A DNA stretch of 48,888 nucleotides. Source: Oscillatoriales cyanobacterium M59_W2019_021 (lineage in GTDB: Bacteria > Cyanobacteriota > Cyanobacteriia > Cyanobacteriales > Geitlerinemataceae). A program made the position numbers and the translations under genes. Below the pieces are notes generated by a model. It was not told where the DNA came from and searched no databases. It was given only the letters and a program-made list of their open reading frames with translations. Shown one piece after another: positions 27,206-36,418 of this stretch. The stretch covers positions 1 through 48,888 of the forward strand of contig DVED01000068.1 of the NCBI GenBank assembly GCA_015295945.1, written 5' to 3'. The stretch's first letter is position 1; each line of letters begins with the position of its first letter.

Positions 27206-27292
27206 TGGGTAATGGGTCATTGGTCATTGGGGGTTGGGGGTTTGGGGTTTGGGGTTGGTAACTGGCAACTGGTCACTGGTCACTGGTCACTG
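27200..27292. repeat. Heptanucleotide tandem repeat (STRR), starting in a stop codon
   Basis: ATGGGTA, ATGGGTC, ATTGGTC, ATTGGGG, TTTGGGG and TCACTGG (three times) units occur in tandem. The first unit carries the stop codon of the gene at 26516. The interval to 27395 then becomes pyrimidine-rich with repeated AACTCCTG near 27353-27380. Confidence 0.85.
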
Positions 27293-27395
27293 TCCCCTCA
27301 CCTCCTCACATCTTCACTTCCTCATCCTCTTCTCCTTCTGCTTTTTCTTCTGAACTCCTGTAACTCCTGAACTCCTGTATTCTTCTTTAGCAAAC

Positions 27396-28343
27396 ATGAA
27401 ACCTTTTGTTTCTGTTATCGTTCCGATTTATAACGGCGAAGCGGACGTGCCGGAGTTGTTGGCGTGTTTGCGATCGCAGGTGTATCCGGGCGATCACGTG
27501 GAGTATTATCTGGTGGATAATAACAGTGGCGATCGCACGACTACCCTCCTCGAAGCCGCAGCACAACTGGGAGACATCGCCTTATTTCCCCTCCGCGAAA
27601 CCCAAATTCAAAGTTCCTACGCGGCTCGCAACACTGGGATTCGCTCGGCGAGAGGCGAAATCTTAGCCTTTACCGATGCCGATTGCCGCCCGCAACCGCA
27701 CTGGCTGTTGGAGTTGGTCGCCCCCTTTACCGAGGCGAACGTCGGCATCGTGGCGGGGGAAATCCGGGCGCTACCTCCCCAAACCTGGCTGGAACGGCAC
27801 GCGGAACGGGCAGAAACTTTATCCCAGAAACACACCCTCAACCACTCTTTCTGTGCCTACGGTCAAACGGCGAACTTAGCCATTCGCCGAGATGCCTTGC
27901 AGGAGGTGGGGTTATTTCGTCCGTATTTAACAACGGGTGGGGATGCGGATCTGTGCTGGCGAATTTTGCGCCAAACCCATTGGCAACTGCGGTTTGCCGA
28001 GTCGGCGGTGGTACTGCACCGCCATCGCGCCACGTTGCGGGAACTGAGCCGTCAGTGGCGGCGTTACGGCGAGTCAAATCGCTACCTGCACCAATTGCAC
28101 GGGGTGGATTTGATGCCGGAAATGACGGCGGGAGAATACGCCTATCGACTGTTGCGGTGGGTATTCAAAGAGTGTCCTCGGACGGCGATCGCCGCGGTGT
28201 CCGGTCGTGCTACACTTACCGATATTTGGGGAGTGCCGATCGATTTGTTCAACACTCGCTCGAGGGCGATCGGACAGCGATCGGCGCAATTATCCCCAGA
28301 AGCTCGATCCATTCCGCCTTTTGAGACTGCGACGGGGATCTAA
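27396..28343 (+). CDS. Family 2 glycosyltransferase
   Basis: Transfers a sugar from a nucleotide donor, probably to an envelope or exopolysaccharide acceptor, 315 residues. GT-A core: VSVIVPIYNGEADVPELLACL at the start, YLVDNNSGDRTTTLL, AARNTGIRSARGEILAFTDADCRP (the DxD metal site), then GGDADLCWRIL and the RHRATLRELSRQWRRYGES block of the acceptor half. No transmembrane segments, so it acts at the cytoplasmic face. No other glycan genes adjoin; the deacetylase at 42850 is 14 kb away. It converges on a small secreted-protein gene two bases downstream. Confidence 0.9.
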   Translation: MKPFVSVIVPIYNGEADVPELLACLRSQVYPGDHVEYYLVDNNSGDRTTTLLEAAAQLGDIALFPLRETQIQSSYAARNTGIRSARGEILAFTDADCRPQPHWLLELVAPFTEANVGIVAGEIRALPPQTWLERHAERAETLSQKHTLNHSFCAYGQTANLAIRRDALQEVGLFRPYLTTGGDADLCWRILRQTHWQLRFAESAVVLHRHRATLRELSRQWRRYGESNRYLHQLHGVDLMPEMTAGEYAYRLLRWVFKECPRTAIAAVSGRATLTDIWGVPIDLFNTRSRAIGQRSAQLSPEARSIPPFETATGI

Positions 28344-28344
28344 C

Positions 28345-28542
28345 TTAGCGGCGGGAATCTCCAGGCATGGGGGAGCGATCGCCGGAGTTACTCGAGTCGG
28401 ATGCCGTGACCGATTGAATGATGCTGGTCTCGCGTCCTTCCAGGGGAGAAGCGGATGCCGCTGGGGGCGTGGAAGCAATAGCAGACGAGACAACGGTGGT
28501 GGCTAAAGCAACGAGGGAAAGAGAACGAGACGTTTTCATCAT
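28345..28542 (-). CDS. Small secreted protein, hypothetical
   Basis: 65 residues: a clear signal peptide (SLSLVALATTVVSSAIAS) and a short Ser/Pro/Asp-rich tail ending SGDRSPMPGDSRR. No family recognised. The start could be either Met of MMKTSRS. No convincing ribosome binding site is visible. It ends two bases from the convergent glycosyltransferase. It may be a real small exported peptide. Confidence 0.5.
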   Translation of the reverse strand: MMKTSRSLSLVALATTVVSSAIASTPPAASASPLEGRETSIIQSVTASDSSNSGDRSPMPGDSRR

Positions 28543-28733
28543 CTTAAAACTCGGTTAGTTCAGTGGGTTGATGGGTATACGTTCATTGTGTTGGCAGGGT
28601 TAAAACTCTAAGGGAATAACCGTCTGACTTTTAAAATTGTCTGCTTTGCATTGTGACGGTTGGGGAGCGCGTCCGAGGTCGCGAAGCCTTATCGGGCAGT
28701 CATTTCCGGAGATCGGCGTCCGAAGTCACCCCA

Positions 28734-29198
28734 TCAGCGATCGGAGGACGATCTCGAGAATGGCATCTGCGTTTGCCCGCTGACCCGAATCACGCTACCG
28801 GGTTCGCACGCTTCGTAACGTTCCAACCACAACTCCCACTCGGCAGCGAAATTCCACCGAGCGACGGTGCTGCCGTCGGTGAGAATGGCTTTGATGTCGT
28901 CGCAAGGCATTTGCTCTAAATCGGTGAGGGTGGGGACGGGAATCGTTGGAGGCGCAATGGATTCGATCCTTTCGAGAGTGCAGCGACCGCCTTTGGAGAT
29001 CCAATTCATGGCGGCATCTTCTCCCCGTTCGTTGTAGAGTTGCCCGAAGAACTCCCGTCCTCCCCGTTCGCTGATTTGCTGGTATTCTTCGCAGGACATC
29101 GCTTCGATCTCCTCGGAAGAGGGAGTTTGGGCGATCGCCCCGGAAGCGAGGACGCTCCAGAACCCGATCGCCACCATCGCCATTTGCCACTGATTCAT
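28734..29198 (-). CDS. Secreted protein, hypothetical
   Basis: 154 residues with a signal peptide (MAMVAIGFWSVLASGAIAQ, cleavage likely after AIA). The mature part has four Cys: MSCEEYQQI, GGRCTLERI, QMPCDDIKAIL and YEACEPGS, spaced like two disulphides. The rest is mixed helix and no family is recognised. Periplasmic location is inferred. It is the only gene in its stretch on this strand. Confidence 0.65.
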   Translation of the reverse strand: MNQWQMAMVAIGFWSVLASGAIAQTPSSEEIEAMSCEEYQQISERGGREFFGQLYNERGEDAAMNWISKGGRCTLERIESIAPPTIPVPTLTDLEQMPCDDIKAILTDGSTVARWNFAAEWELWLERYEACEPGSVIRVSGQTQMPFSRSSSDR

Positions 29199-29448
29199 CG
29201 CACCTTCTACCTGAATGTGGGGTTGTACCTATGACGATTCTAACCCTTCACCTGGATGATCGTGGCTTCGTCCCATGCGATCGCCGCACGCAGACGAGGC
29301 AAAATCGGAAAATCTACCTAGAATCGGGGATTTCGTATGGTATCCTGGCAATTGTTTTACGTACACTCGAGCAAGAGTCACATCTCGAGCGCCGATCACC
29401 CGATCGGTTGCTACTGTAGAAGAACCCTGATTCTAGAAAACCTACCCT

Positions 29449-30768
29449 ATGCGGATTTTCATCCTTGTCTGGTGGGGACAGCTTGTCTCCCTATTGGGTT
29501 CCAATCTCACTGAATTTGCCTTGGGCGTTTGGGTACTCCAGAAAACGGGTTCAATTACCCAGTTTGCCTTAATTTCCCTTTGCATCCATTTACCCAACCT
29601 GCTGGCTTCCCCGTTAGCCGGAGCGATCGTTGATCGGTGGGAACGCCGCCGCGCCATGATCCTCAGCGATTCCGTATCCGGCGTCGTCGAAATCTCGATC
29701 ATGGTGCTGGCATTCTCCAACCAACTCGAGGTTTGGCACATCTATATTGCCGTGGCCATTAGCTCGCTGTTCGGTGCGTTTCAATGGCCCGCGTATACCG
29801 CCGCCATCGCCCAATTGGTTCCCAAACAAAAATTGGGTCGCGCCAACGGCATGGTGCAGGTTTCTCGCGCCACGGCTAAGATTCTCGGTCCGGTGATTGC
29901 GGGCATTTTAGTCGAAATTATCGGCATCAAGGGGATTTTGGTCGTCGATTTCGGCTCGTTTTTGTTTGCCTTGGTTACGCTGTCGATCGTGCGTTTTCCC
30001 CAACTCGAGCGAACAGCCCCTCGCCAGAACTCGAAAAAAAGTTTGGGCATCGGTCAGCTATGGTCGGAAATGGTGTCCGGCTGGAACTACATCTCCGTAC
30101 GCCCCGGTTTGCTGATGCTGATGATGTTCTTTATGGTCACCTACTTCTCTGAAGGTTTGTTGCAAGTTCTGATGTGGCCGATGGTGCTGAGTAACTCATC
30201 TGGAGTCGGGCTGGGAATGGTGTTGTCGGTGGCAGGATGCGGAATGTTGCTTGGGAGTATTGCCATTAGCGCTTGGGGCGGTCCCAAACGCCGGATTTAC
30301 GGCATTTTGCTGTTCATGTTCCTGCAAGGGTTGTGTCTGTTGCTGGGCGGCATTCGACCAACTGTCATCGTCGCGGCGATCGTCGGTTTCGGCTATCTAT
30401 TCGCCCGTCCCATCATCGCCAGTTGCAATCAGACTATTTGGCAGAGTAAAGTTCCCTTACATTTACAAGGACGGGTGTTTGCCCTGCAAAATGTCGTTGA
30501 AAAGTCCTTACTGATCGTTGCCTTGCTCAGTGCCGGTCCTTTGGTCGAGCGGGTGTTCGAGCCGCTGATGGCGCCCGATGGCTTGCTTGCCGATAGTGTT
30601 GGTCAACTGCTCGGCGTTGGTCCCGGACGCGGTATCGGCTTGCTGTTCGTGCTGATGGGTATGCTGAATATTTTGGTCACGGCGATCGCCTATCGCACCC
30701 CCCGCCTGCGCCGCGTGGAGAAAGAACTGCCGGACGCGATTCCATCGAGCCTCATTGCTAGTAGTTAG
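29449..30768 (+). CDS. MFS transporter
   Basis: Twelve-helix inner-membrane transporter, 439 residues. It starts at MRIFILVWWGQLVSLLGSNLTEFALGVW, with the cytoplasmic loop motif AGAIVDRWERRRAMILSD typical of the MFS-3/enterobactin exporter-like group after helix 2. The second half has YISVRPGLLMLMMFFMV and LLFVLMGMLNILVTAIAY as last helix. Most relatives export macrolides or siderophores, but the substrate here is unknown. A long inverted repeat lies beyond its stop in the convergent intergenic region. Confidence 0.88.
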   Translation: MRIFILVWWGQLVSLLGSNLTEFALGVWVLQKTGSITQFALISLCIHLPNLLASPLAGAIVDRWERRRAMILSDSVSGVVEISIMVLAFSNQLEVWHIYIAVAISSLFGAFQWPAYTAAIAQLVPKQKLGRANGMVQVSRATAKILGPVIAGILVEIIGIKGILVVDFGSFLFALVTLSIVRFPQLERTAPRQNSKKSLGIGQLWSEMVSGWNYISVRPGLLMLMMFFMVTYFSEGLLQVLMWPMVLSNSSGVGLGMVLSVAGCGMLLGSIAISAWGGPKRRIYGILLFMFLQGLCLLLGGIRPTVIVAAIVGFGYLFARPIIASCNQTIWQSKVPLHLQGRVFALQNVVEKSLLIVALLSAGPLVERVFEPLMAPDGLLADSVGQLLGVGPGRGIGLLFVLMGMLNILVTAIAYRTPRLRRVEKELPDAIPSSLIASS

Positions 30769-30831
30769 CAGTGAGTTGGCAGGGTGTGTTGCACAACGAA
30801 ACCCACCCTTCTCCATTTCCCACCCTCTCTT

Positions 30832-30988
30832 AACCTCAGTACGGGTTAAGCAAAACCCTGTATCCCTTGTTGGGGTTTGGGGTTAGTTGCTTCTCTCCCC
30901 CGGCCTCCCCGGTCTCCCCGGCCTCCCCGGCCTCCCCGGCTTCCCCGGCTCACCTTCACCGGAAGCTGTCTTATCCCGTACTGAGGTT
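30832..30988. repeat. 19-bp inverted repeat enclosing repeat-rich DNA
   Basis: AACCTCAGTACGGGTTAAG (30832-30850) and 30970-30988 are reverse complements with one mismatch. They sit between two convergent genes; the right arm ends three bases from the stop of the GGDEF gene. The 119-base loop is a heptamer fragment (TTGGGGT/TTAGTTG) plus a 9-mer tandem array. It could be a MITE or a terminator hairpin opened by repeat insertion. Confidence 0.65.
30897..30951. repeat. 9-bp tandem repeat CCCCGGCCT
   Basis: About six copies of CCCCGGCCT with single changes (CCCCGGTCT, CCCCGGCTT). Similar G/C-rich units occur at 36305-36345, 41082-41110 and, inside a gene, at 47761-47820. Confidence 0.85.
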
Positions 30989-30991
30989 CTC

Positions 30992-33900
30992 TTACGGGGC
31001 GGCGATCGCTCGATCGCGTCCCTCATACTTGGCACGATACAGCGCCGCATCTGCCATTTGAATCAGCGAGTCGCTGGTTTTGCCGTGTAAGGGAAAACTG
31101 GCGACACCCAAGGAAATGGTAATTGCCCCCAGAGAACTCTCGTGATATTTGAGATCGAATTGCTTCACCCCTTGGCGAATTTCCTCGGCTCGCTGGTAGG
31201 TTTCTTCTAAGGTCATTTCCGGAAAAATTAATGTCAACTCTTCCCCGCCATAGCGGCAGGCAATATCGGAGGCGCGGATGCTGCCTTGGAGAAATCGACT
31301 CAACTCCCGCAGCACTAAGTCTCCAGCTTCGTGACCCCAGGTATCGTTAAATCGCTTAAAATGATCGACGTCGATCATGACGATGCCTAACGGGTGTTGA
31401 CCGCGATCGGCGCGGTAGATTTCTCGTTGCAGGGACTCTTCCATGTACCGTCGATTGAACAATCCCGTTAGGGGATCGCGAATGCTTTGATTGTGCAGGG
31501 TCTCTCGCAGTTTTAAATTCGCCAGAGCCAGGGATAAATGCTCGGAAACCGTCCGCGCTAGTTGGTGCTTGGCTTCAGAAAATTCTCCGGCGTCGGGGGA
31601 ACACAAATAGAGTAATCCCATGGTCTCGCCTTGAGCCATCATCGGCACGCACAGGGTTTCGGCGGGAGCGGAATGTTTGTGGACGTGCTGGCAGAATAAA
31701 CTGGGACGGGTGCGTTCGGCATCGTGGAGCAAACCCCGCCGCAGCGACCAACATTCGTGGGGAGTAAATAAGGTTTCGCTGTGGAGGTTATCGCCCCAGG
31801 TGGCAACGGCTTCTACGAGACTGGAGGAGGGATTTAAGACAAAGATGCCGCCGGAACAGTTGGGGAAGAGGGGCTTGAGCAAATCGGCGATCGCCCGATA
31901 AGCTTCTTCTACAGTCAAACACGCTTGCAGAAAGTCGCTCATTTGGCGCAGCAACTTCATTTCGTGGTTGCGAACTTCCAGTTGGTTGACCCAACTTTGC
32001 AGTTGTTGGTTGGCTTGCTGCAACTGCCCTTCCATTTGCTTGCGTTCGGTAATATCCGTTGCCGTTCCTAAAATTTGTTTGGGTTTGCCCTCCTCGGTGC
32101 GGTTGAAGAGCGTATCCCGACGGTATAGCCAGCGCCATTGACCGTTGGCGTGCTGCATCCGATATTCGAGTTCGTAAATATTCTCGGTACGCGCCGTCTG
32201 AAATTGGCAGAGATGTTTGGTGAAATGGGTGTAATCTTCTGGATGAACTAAGGTTTCAAATTGAGAAAATTCGAGAGCTTGGAATTCTTCGGGCGTATAG
32301 CCGAGAATGGTCGTAATTTCGTGATTGACGTAAACGTTCCGCTGCTCGATTAAGTCGTACAGATATAAAATGTTTGGGGTCGAGTCGGCAATTTGCTGGA
32401 CGAAATGCCGACTTTCTTTGAGGGCTTCTTCGGCTTCTTTGCGATCGGTAATGTCGTGAATGATGGCAAATAACAGTTGCTTGCCTTGATATTCGATCGG
32501 GCTAGAATACACCTCCACCCATCGCACTTCGCCATCGGCAAGCTTGTGCGGACAAACAAACGTATTTTTGAGTTCTAACCTCGCTTCGAGCATATCTTGT
32601 TCGACGCGATCTTTGGGAAATTGGTTGAGGTCGAAAATCGTCAGACCGCACAGATCGGTTTGAGCGCGATTGTAGAAAGTTTCTGCCGCTTGATTGGCGT
32701 CGATAATTTCTCCCGTTTCCGGTTCGATCAGCAACATGATCGATTTGTGGTTTTCAAACATCGCTCGGAATCGCTCTTCGCTTTCGCGCAAAGCCACTTC
32801 GGCTTGCTTGCGATCGCTGATGTCTTCCACCACGCCGATCAAATACTTCGGCTCTCCGGTGGGATCTCGCATCAGGGAGAGCATCATGTTCACCCAGACG
32901 ATCGACTCGTCTTTGCGGACGTAGCGTTCTTCCAGGCTGTAATAGGGAATTTCTCCCGCCAGCAACCGCCGTTTGAGTTCCAAGCTTTCCGGCAAGTCTT
33001 CGGGGTGGGTGATATCTTGAAAGGTGCGTTCGAGCAGTTCGATGCGAGAGTAGCCGACAATATCGCAAAACTTTTGATTGAGGCGGAAAAATCGACCTTC
33101 GAGGGTGCAAATTTCCATCCCTACGGCAGCTTGCTCGAAAATGGCTTGAAAGCGTTCTTCGCTGTCTTGCAGCAGTTCTTCTCCGTACTTGCGATCGCTA
33201 ATATCTTCGACTACCCCGATCAAATACTCGGGTTCCCCTTCGTCGTTACTCACCACAGACAGCGTAACATTCACCCACAATTGCGATCCGTCTTGGTGAA
33301 AGTAACGCTGCTCCAGGGAAAACGATCTCGATCGCTTCCGTCCGGAAATCGATCGCTCGATCCAGTCTCGCTGGGATTGAGTATCCTCTTCGTGGGTCAT
33401 TTGAAAGAGCGTTTTCTGCTTTAACTGCTCGGGGGAGTAGCCGACTAAATGACAGAACCGCTGGTTGACTTCCAAGAAGCGTCCGTCGAACTGGCAGTAG
33501 AACATCCCCACAGCGGCTTTCTCGAAAGTGATCCGAGCTAAGTCTTCGGCGCGACCCTTAGCCAATTCTACTTGTTGGCGCGCTTCAACTTCGCGCTGCC
33601 ATTTGCCGTTAGCGAGTTTCAACGCGGCAGCTTCTCGTTCGAGTTCTTCGTGGTGCTTTTCCAGGAGGACGACTTTTTCCGTTTGTAGGTTGTAGATTTG
33701 CTGGCGCAGCTTTTGAATTGTGCCGTACAATTCCATCGGGGTGAGCAATCGTAGCAAATTGCTCTGGGTGACGATGCCGATGGGTTCGTCGGCACTGTGG
33801 CGGACGGCTAAATGCCGCACTTTATGCTGCTGCATTTGCTGGTGGGCGATCGACAAAGGATCGGAGGGTCGCAAAACGACGGGGAGAAAATTGGCGATCG

Positions 33901-34612
33901 TTCGTGCCGGGATTTTGCGGGGATCTAAACCCAAGGCGAGGACTTGTACTAAGTCGCTGTCGGTGACGATGCCGATGGAGTCGGAAGCATCGGGGGATAG
34001 GGGTTCGATCGCTACGCCACCGACTCGATACTCCACCATCGTCTGAATGACATCCCACACCGATGCTGTCGGTCCGACCCAGATGGCTTCCGGGGTCATC
34101 ACTTCTGCCACCTGACGTAACTTATACAACTCGCCCAATTCCAAGGTTTGACGCAGGGTATCGGCGGTGACCAAGCCGACGAATTGCCCGCTATCTTCGA
34201 CAATCGGCAAGTGGCGGATGCGATGTTGCGCCAACAAATTCAGCACGCAAAAGACATCCCGACACTGCGATCGATGCAGGACAACCGGGTTGGGGGTCAT
34301 CATCTCTGTAATGGGAATGTGATCGAAATCTACCTCTCTGGCTATTGCCCTGACGATATCTCGCTCGGTTAACAAACCGATGGGCTGCTCCCCTGCCATC
34401 ACCACCGCGCAACTCGATCGCGCCTCTTCCCCCACAATCGAACTGGCAGCCCCCGTCCCGTTGGGCAATCGGCAAACACTGCGGGCGTTACTCATCCCGG
34501 CAACTGCCGCTAATGCCGACGTTTCGGGAGAAACCCGCAGAGGGTCGGGATCGATCGCGGCTTCGACAGATAAAGCCGATAGGTAAGAGAGGGTTGAGGG
34601 TTGATACGTCAT
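30992..34612 (-). CDS. CBS/PAS/GAF sensor diguanylate cyclase
   Basis: Predicted cytoplasmic enzyme making cyclic di-GMP, 1206 residues. Order: four CBS domains (about 20-295; MTPNPVV, MTPEAIWVG), a coiled coil (300-360), four PAS domains (about 360-860; three end in YLIGVVEDISDRK or similar), a second coiled coil, GAF (about 890-1030) and GGDEF (about 1040-1200). The active loop is RYGGEEL, and RASD five residues before it is a product-inhibition I-site, so it is probably active and feedback controlled. CBS pairs commonly bind adenine nucleotides, so it may link energy state to c-di-GMP. No transmembrane helix and no EAL domain. Confidence 0.93.
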   Translation of the reverse strand: MTYQPSTLSYLSALSVEAAIDPDPLRVSPETSALAAVAGMSNARSVCRLPNGTGAASSIVGEEARSSCAVVMAGEQPIGLLTERDIVRAIAREVDFDHIPITEMMTPNPVVLHRSQCRDVFCVLNLLAQHRIRHLPIVEDSGQFVGLVTADTLRQTLELGELYKLRQVAEVMTPEAIWVGPTASVWDVIQTMVEYRVGGVAIEPLSPDASDSIGIVTDSDLVQVLALGLDPRKIPARTIANFLPVVLRPSDPLSIAHQQMQQHKVRHLAVRHSADEPIGIVTQSNLLRLLTPMELYGTIQKLRQQIYNLQTEKVVLLEKHHEELEREAAALKLANGKWQREVEARQQVELAKGRAEDLARITFEKAAVGMFYCQFDGRFLEVNQRFCHLVGYSPEQLKQKTLFQMTHEEDTQSQRDWIERSISGRKRSRSFSLEQRYFHQDGSQLWVNVTLSVVSNDEGEPEYLIGVVEDISDRKYGEELLQDSEERFQAIFEQAAVGMEICTLEGRFFRLNQKFCDIVGYSRIELLERTFQDITHPEDLPESLELKRRLLAGEIPYYSLEERYVRKDESIVWVNMMLSLMRDPTGEPKYLIGVVEDISDRKQAEVALRESEERFRAMFENHKSIMLLIEPETGEIIDANQAAETFYNRAQTDLCGLTIFDLNQFPKDRVEQDMLEARLELKNTFVCPHKLADGEVRWVEVYSSPIEYQGKQLLFAIIHDITDRKEAEEALKESRHFVQQIADSTPNILYLYDLIEQRNVYVNHEITTILGYTPEEFQALEFSQFETLVHPEDYTHFTKHLCQFQTARTENIYELEYRMQHANGQWRWLYRRDTLFNRTEEGKPKQILGTATDITERKQMEGQLQQANQQLQSWVNQLEVRNHEMKLLRQMSDFLQACLTVEEAYRAIADLLKPLFPNCSGGIFVLNPSSSLVEAVATWGDNLHSETLFTPHECWSLRRGLLHDAERTRPSLFCQHVHKHSAPAETLCVPMMAQGETMGLLYLCSPDAGEFSEAKHQLARTVSEHLSLALANLKLRETLHNQSIRDPLTGLFNRRYMEESLQREIYRADRGQHPLGIVMIDVDHFKRFNDTWGHEAGDLVLRELSRFLQGSIRASDIACRYGGEELTLIFPEMTLEETYQRAEEIRQGVKQFDLKYHESSLGAITISLGVASFPLHGKTSDSLIQMADAALYRAKYEGRDRAIAAP

Positions 34613-34924
34613 ATTTTAGGCTCGGTACTCCGACAGGGCAGTGAAAGGGTAGACGTTCCCGATCGAAGGGATCGTTCGACGAGCGAGAGCGAGGCGGTAG
34701 AACGGATGTTCTCGTTGCTGGGTCGGCGACGAGACTGATGGCTAGAGAGGCTTCTCTAGAAACGCGGGTTTGATGATTGGGTGATTGCCATTGTGTCTAT
34801 CGGCATGAGAGTTCCCACACGGGTAAGTTGCGTCTGGGCGTCCCTATCTTCTGATATATCCTGAAAATGAGTTTATCCGCCACTTTCCACTCAGCAATTA
34901 TGCTTTATCAATTCTTTAAAAAAT
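34613..34924. other. Intergenic region, one small hairpin
   Basis: Upstream of the GGDEF gene and downstream of the cupin gene. A 7-bp perfect stem CTAGAGA/TCTCTAG with a short loop lies at 34742-34759; no T-run follows. Nothing else recognised. Confidence 0.4.
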
Positions 34925-35539
34925 CTAAAATCTTTTAGCCGTTTGCGTTGCCAAATCGAACTCAAAACGACGGTTGTAGTCGGTTTTTCCGTAGAGATTG
35001 AATGAAACCGTCGGCTCGTCTCCCAGGGCTTCTACGCAGTGAATGGCATCGGGTAAAAAGCTGGCAATTTGTCCGGGTTCCAGGTACAAATCCCCCGCTC
35101 GTTCGAGGCGATCGCGATGCTCGGCATCGGGTTCCCGCCGCCAAATGGTATTCTTTTCTCGTCCGGCTAAAATTGCCACCAATCCCCAACTGCCGTGATT
35201 GTGGATGGGAGAAACGCGCCCGGCTTCCCACGTCACGATTTGTACGGTTAAGGGGTAATCCGGTTCGTCGTAGAGCATCAGAACTGACCATCCTTTCTGG
35301 GGATCGGGCGGCAAAAATTGCGCTTCCAGCCAGGGAGAATCGCTGAGAAACTGCCGCACGCGCGGGCAAATGTGCCCGAGGCGTCCCGCGTCATCCTCGG
35401 TGGCAGCCAAAATATCGTCGAGATCCCCGAGCAATCGATACAATCGATAGGGAGTGGGTAGGGAAAGGTTGGCATCCGCCTGGGGCAATCTGTCCCATTG
35501 TCCCTCGTTGGTGACGATCCAATCGCAAGTCTCCATCAA
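34925..35539 (-). CDS. Cupin protein, cysteine dioxygenase-like
   Basis: 204 residues with a cupin barrel. The metal motif reads SPIHNHGSWGLVAILAGREKNTIW, matching the HxH...E pattern of the cysteine dioxygenase/PCO group, and the second motif supplies His in DAIHCVEALGDEPTVSFNLYG. CDO converts cysteine to cysteine sulfinate; bacterial relatives use other thiols, so substrate is open. The N-terminal 70 residues are helical. Either Met of MMETCDW may start it. No sulfur genes adjoin. Confidence 0.8.
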   Translation of the reverse strand: MMETCDWIVTNEGQWDRLPQADANLSLPTPYRLYRLLGDLDDILAATEDDAGRLGHICPRVRQFLSDSPWLEAQFLPPDPQKGWSVLMLYDEPDYPLTVQIVTWEAGRVSPIHNHGSWGLVAILAGREKNTIWRREPDAEHRDRLERAGDLYLEPGQIASFLPDAIHCVEALGDEPTVSFNLYGKTDYNRRFEFDLATQTAKRF

Positions 35540-35678
35540 TTTAACCTCTCAATATTCTCAAGATGACGCTATGTAAGACCAATTTATACTCGTACAAGGA
35601 GGTAGGGGCGAATGAGACCGGAAACGATGATGGTTGCTGGATTGAGGCTCCGAATTTAGCGAAGCAAGGCGGAGGACT

Positions 35679-36164
35679 TCATCGAACGACTAACGGATAA
35701 TCGGGAGTAGGATTGAGCGGACAACTGACGGCATACTGTCCCGGCGCGAGCATCACGCGATACTCTTTCGTCGTTCCGGGGGTCAATCCCCCACCGCTAA
35801 CTTTGGGCAACGTGGCAAAGCCGACTCCCGTTCCGCGTAAATAAAACCCGACTTCGTAGGGAACGTCGCGATTGGTGACTTGAAAAATGTAGTCCCCGGC
35901 GGGTAATTCTAAGGGTTTGAACGATCGCTGGCGAGTTGAGATCGTTTCGGCATTAATCCGACGGCAATCTTCGGCTTGAGTCGGTCGATACTGGTAATTT
36001 TTGGCTTCGGTTTCGATCAACTGACAGCCGACCTGAGTGAGGACGATCGTCTGCGGTTGGGGGTTCGAGCTTTCAGTCGCGGGCAAATCCGGTGTCGGAG
36101 TCTGGGTACAGCCGATCGTACTGGCTGCTACTACACCGCAAACGATCGCCGTTGTCCTGTTCAC
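35679..36164 (-). CDS. Predicted lipoprotein with cupredoxin-like beta domain
   Basis: From GTG 36164 the protein begins VNRTTAIVCGVVAASTIGC, a good lipoprotein signal with lipobox Cys. A longer frame starts at TTG 36212 but adds residues before the signal. The mature part has FKPLELPAGDYIFQVTNRDVPYEVGFYLRG and APGQYAVSCPLNPTPDYPLVVR, resembling a cupredoxin barrel; a copper site is not complete, since only one Cys and no His ligand are visible near the end. It is probably an outer-leaflet or periplasmic binding protein. No family name is secure. Confidence 0.65.
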   Translation of the reverse strand: MNRTTAIVCGVVAASTIGCTQTPTPDLPATESSNPQPQTIVLTQVGCQLIETEAKNYQYRPTQAEDCRRINAETISTRQRSFKPLELPAGDYIFQVTNRDVPYEVGFYLRGTGVGFATLPKVSGGGLTPGTTKEYRVMLAPGQYAVSCPLNPTPDYPLVVR

Positions 36165-36372
36165 GTTGGTTTTGTACTCCCATGGCGACGCGAAAACCCG
36201 TTTTTTTGGCAATCAATCTTCCCCCGGAAACTCGATCGGTGGGTTAACTGACGCGAAAACGGATGCTGAAATCGACATCCCCAATGCTACCACGATCGGT
36301 GGGCGGTGGGGGAGCCGGGGAAGCGGGGGGAACCGGGGGAGAAAAGCCACTAGCAATTTTCGATCTTTGCCC

Positions 36373-36378
36373 TATAAT
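36373..36378 (+). promoter_or_regulatory. -10 box TATAAT for the small lipoprotein gene
   Basis: A perfect TATAAT lies 41 bases before ATG 36419, and a GGGAG ribosome binding site sits at 36408-36412. The -35 region is not clear. Upstream at 36305-36345 is a G-rich tract of GGGGGAGCC/GGGGAAGCG units. Confidence 0.55.
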
Positions 36379-36418
36379 TCATAGATAATATTCCTGAATG
36401 CTCTAACGGGAGAACTCT

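Noticed and set aside
27683-28324. 213-codon open frame in another frame of the glycosyltransferase
   Set aside because: It lies wholly within a gene with clear GT2 motifs and has no features of its own.
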